DNA from: Desulfovibrionaceae bacterium
Lineage (GTDB): Bacteria > Desulfobacterota > Desulfovibrionia > Desulfovibrionales > Desulfovibrionaceae
DNA: 64,000 nt
Direction: 5' to 3'
NCBI GenBank assembly: GCA_015709315.1
Contig: JACCQI010000003.1
Span: 1 to 64,000 of the forward strand
Shown here: positions 62,527 to 64,000 of the stretch, one piece after another
Numbering within the stretch: the first letter of the stretch is position 1
Layout of the letters: the number at the start of each line of letters is the position of its first letter
Notes under the pieces: generated by a model
Seen by the model: the letters and a program-made list of their open reading frames with translations, nothing else
The model's database searches: none
What the model was told of the DNA's origin: nothing
Translations under genes and position numbers: made by a program

Positions 62527-62736
62527 ATATGCCTCCAATTGGGTGATAGCCTTCGAGATTATTTGATGTCAGTGGCTATACACCCGCGATATGCCCCAGT
62601 CAAGGACGGCGAGGGGTTTCACGCATTGGAATCAACGCCGGAATCCTTTGTGCAAGCCTTTACAATTGTCTGTGCGGGCTTTACATCTTCCGAGGTGAAA
62701 AGAGGCCGGAGCCTCGAAGGAATGCTCGAAACGAAC

Positions 62737-63129
62737 ATGGGAAAAATCCACGCTCTGCCGGGGGACGGCTGCCGCCATTACATTTTCGGACGCTGTCTGT
62801 ATCAGGAACGCCTGAACCCGGGATACCGGCGGTCCTATCGGTGTCAGGTGCTCAACCGCTGGGAGAGGGCCTACGACGATTTTCTCAACAGGGCCGATGC
62901 CATGGGCGTGGATCAGGAAAGTGTTTCGGGGCTGTGGGCGATTCAGTTCCAGCGGATGGCCCGGGAGGCGTTTCATTGCCGGAATCACGTGTTCAACCAT
63001 GATGACCACCGGCCTCCGGCCTGCCGCAACGAGATGGATGGGTTGTGCGTCCTCGGCCTGCCCAAGTGCGGCGGGCGGTGCCGCCACTTCGAGATCGACG
63101 CGGCCGAGCTTGAACAGGAAGAGACCTAA
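62737..63129 (+). CDS. Cysteine-rich hypothetical protein
   Basis: 130 residues from ATG 62737; ATG 62722 and a longer start at 62566 are alternatives. Eight cysteines and several histidines occur (GCRHYIFGRCLY, FHCRNHVFNHDDH, CVLGLPKCGGRCRHF), suggesting zinc or iron-sulfur binding. No membrane segment or signal. No family was recognised. The next gene follows after 11 bases. Confidence 0.65.
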   Translation: MGKIHALPGDGCRHYIFGRCLYQERLNPGYRRSYRCQVLNRWERAYDDFLNRADAMGVDQESVSGLWAIQFQRMAREAFHCRNHVFNHDDHRPPACRNEMDGLCVLGLPKCGGRCRHFEIDAAELEQEET

Positions 63130-63140
63130 GGAGATCGCGC

Positions 63141-63923
63141 ATGTTGCTGGCTTTCCCCAATTTGCACCCGGAACTGTGGCCGGGCAAGTCCTTGGAAGGG
63201 CTCAGGTTTTTCGATCCCGGCCTGGCCGCCGAGCCTTTTGCCGACGGCTTTCGGCCGGACGGCCTGCCGCTTGATCCAAAGACGGCCGCCGCCTTGATAA
63301 ACGACTGCATCAATTTCGGCGAGCAGTTCAAGGATCCGGCCGAGATGGCCTGGTTCGGCGCGCAGTCCGCCGATGATTTCTACGAAGGGTCGTCCATGTC
63401 CATCCAGGCCCAGCTCACCCGCCAGTTCGACGACGGGCAGGGGTCCAAGCGGCAGCGCGAGCTGAAGGAGGCCCGGGCCAAGGCGCAGTTCGTTCTGCTG
63501 CTGGCCTGGTTCCTGGAGGAGCGAATGATGGAACTGGCCGGACTGGAAAGCGGCATCAGGAGCGGCTGGCGGAACATGGACACGACCCTGGGCGTGGATG
63601 ACGATGATCGCCTGGAGAACGGAGTGGTCATGCTCGGGGCCGCCGAAAGCCATACGGGCGGCGCGTCCGACGGCCGGTCGATTCCGTTTCCCTGGAAGCG
63701 CGTGGCCGAGGCCCTGCCGGGATTCATTCCCGAGGATGCGCTTCTGCTTTGCGCGGACCCCGGGGTCATCGCGGCCTGGGAAGAGCAGGGCATCGAGTTT
63801 GTCGAGGAGCGGGAAGGGTACATGACGGCCACCCGGCCCGCCTGGCAATTCGCCTGCCGCCGCAGGGCGCCCGAGGGGATGCCTCTGGCGCTCATGGACC
63901 TGACCGTGGCCGTTATCAAGTAA
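63141..63923 (+). CDS. Hypothetical protein
   Basis: 260 residues, soluble and acidic, with no signal peptide or membrane segment. The N-terminus begins LLAFPNLHPELWPGKSLEGL. A helical middle (QFVLLLAWFLEERMMELAGL) precedes a mixed C-terminal half. No family was recognised. It sits between the cysteine-rich gene and a partial gene on the same strand, so an operon is likely. Confidence 0.65.
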   Translation: MLLAFPNLHPELWPGKSLEGLRFFDPGLAAEPFADGFRPDGLPLDPKTAAALINDCINFGEQFKDPAEMAWFGAQSADDFYEGSSMSIQAQLTRQFDDGQGSKRQRELKEARAKAQFVLLLAWFLEERMMELAGLESGIRSGWRNMDTTLGVDDDDRLENGVVMLGAAESHTGGASDGRSIPFPWKRVAEALPGFIPEDALLLCADPGVIAAWEEQGIEFVEEREGYMTATRPAWQFACRRRAPEGMPLALMDLTVAVIK

Positions 63924-63937
63924 TTCGGGAGAACTGC

Positions 63938-64000
63938 ATGGCGCTTGCCAATCCGATAATGAACCCCCGTCCGTTGGAGGGCCTCCGAACCATTGTGTTC
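63938..64000 (+). CDS. Partial gene at the window edge
   Basis: 21 codons from ATG 63938 (GGGAGA upstream), open to the end of the window. Too short to assign; it is 14 bases after the preceding gene and likely shares its operon. Confidence 0.5.
   Translation, partial: MALANPIMNPRPLEGLRTIVF

Overview
The window is a GC-rich, gene-dense chromosomal segment with no phage, insertion sequence, CRISPR array or rRNA. Gene content and style point to a sulfate-reducing deltaproteobacterium of the Desulfovibrionaceae (Desulfovibrio/Pseudodesulfovibrio type). The pointers are a MucR/Ros-type zinc-finger regulator, a fused ThiD-ThiN enzyme, the order tig-clpP-clpX-lon, a PaaK-type aryl-CoA ligase next to a double-ACT protein, several methyl-accepting chemotaxis proteins, and many small conserved proteins with no assigned role. 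The family assignment is inference from gene content; no 16S or database search was possible.

Layout. 0.1-3.6 kb: small regulators (TetR, MucR, MerR-type) and small proteins. 3.7-11.5 kb: thiD-thiN, tRNA-Leu(UAG), then tig, clpP, clpX and lon. 11.5-14.1 kb, minus strand: an unknown protein, an M23 peptidase and a CBS protein. 14.3-17.5 kb: pcm, DUF368, Mrp ATPase, pgsA. 17.6-25.1 kb: ftsB, a TPR protein, a lipoprotein, fbp, tsaD, trxA-trxB, a bamD-like gene and an unknown. 25.1-27.7 kb: an EF-G and a DUF2062 protein. 27.9-33.4 kb: a signalling cassette of a chemoreceptor with a C-terminal H-NOX domain, cheA and cheB. 33.4-38.7 kb: DUF190 and crcB, a CYTH protein, then clpS-clpA-aat, a complete N-degron set. 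38.8-46.1 kb: uvrB, a TrkA-type K+ channel, ligA, dapB, a MATE pump. 46.2-50.3 kb: an orphan HPt protein, a periplasmic binding protein, ACT and paaK behind a possible leader RNA, a nitroreductase. 50.3-54.5 kb: rsfS, gpmI, a zinc ribbon, and a second chemoreceptor behind a sigma-54 promoter and 11-bp phased AT-rich repeats. 54.5-59.8 kb: DMT transporter, LOG protein, MBL/beta-CASP nuclease, rsmD-coaD-miaA. 59.8-64 kb: sixA, two exported proteins, tatA, unknowns and a partial gene at the edge.

How the genes work together. Two protein quality-control groups are present: tig/clpP/clpX/lon, and the N-degron branch clpS/clpA/aat, which would share ClpP with ClpX. The most distinctive system is the H-NOX chemoreceptor with CheA and CheB. 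The H-NOX haem ligand and YxSxR motif are intact, and the distal-pocket tyrosine needed for O2 binding is a phenylalanine, so it is predicted to sense nitric oxide. CheA carries an extra segment resembling MshEN (cyclic-di-GMP-binding) repeats. The second chemoreceptor also has its likely sensor, a Cache-like domain, at the cytoplasmic C-terminus.

Convergent gene pairs are often separated by perfect zero-spacer palindromes that should terminate transcription in both directions; three of them share the same CATG centre.
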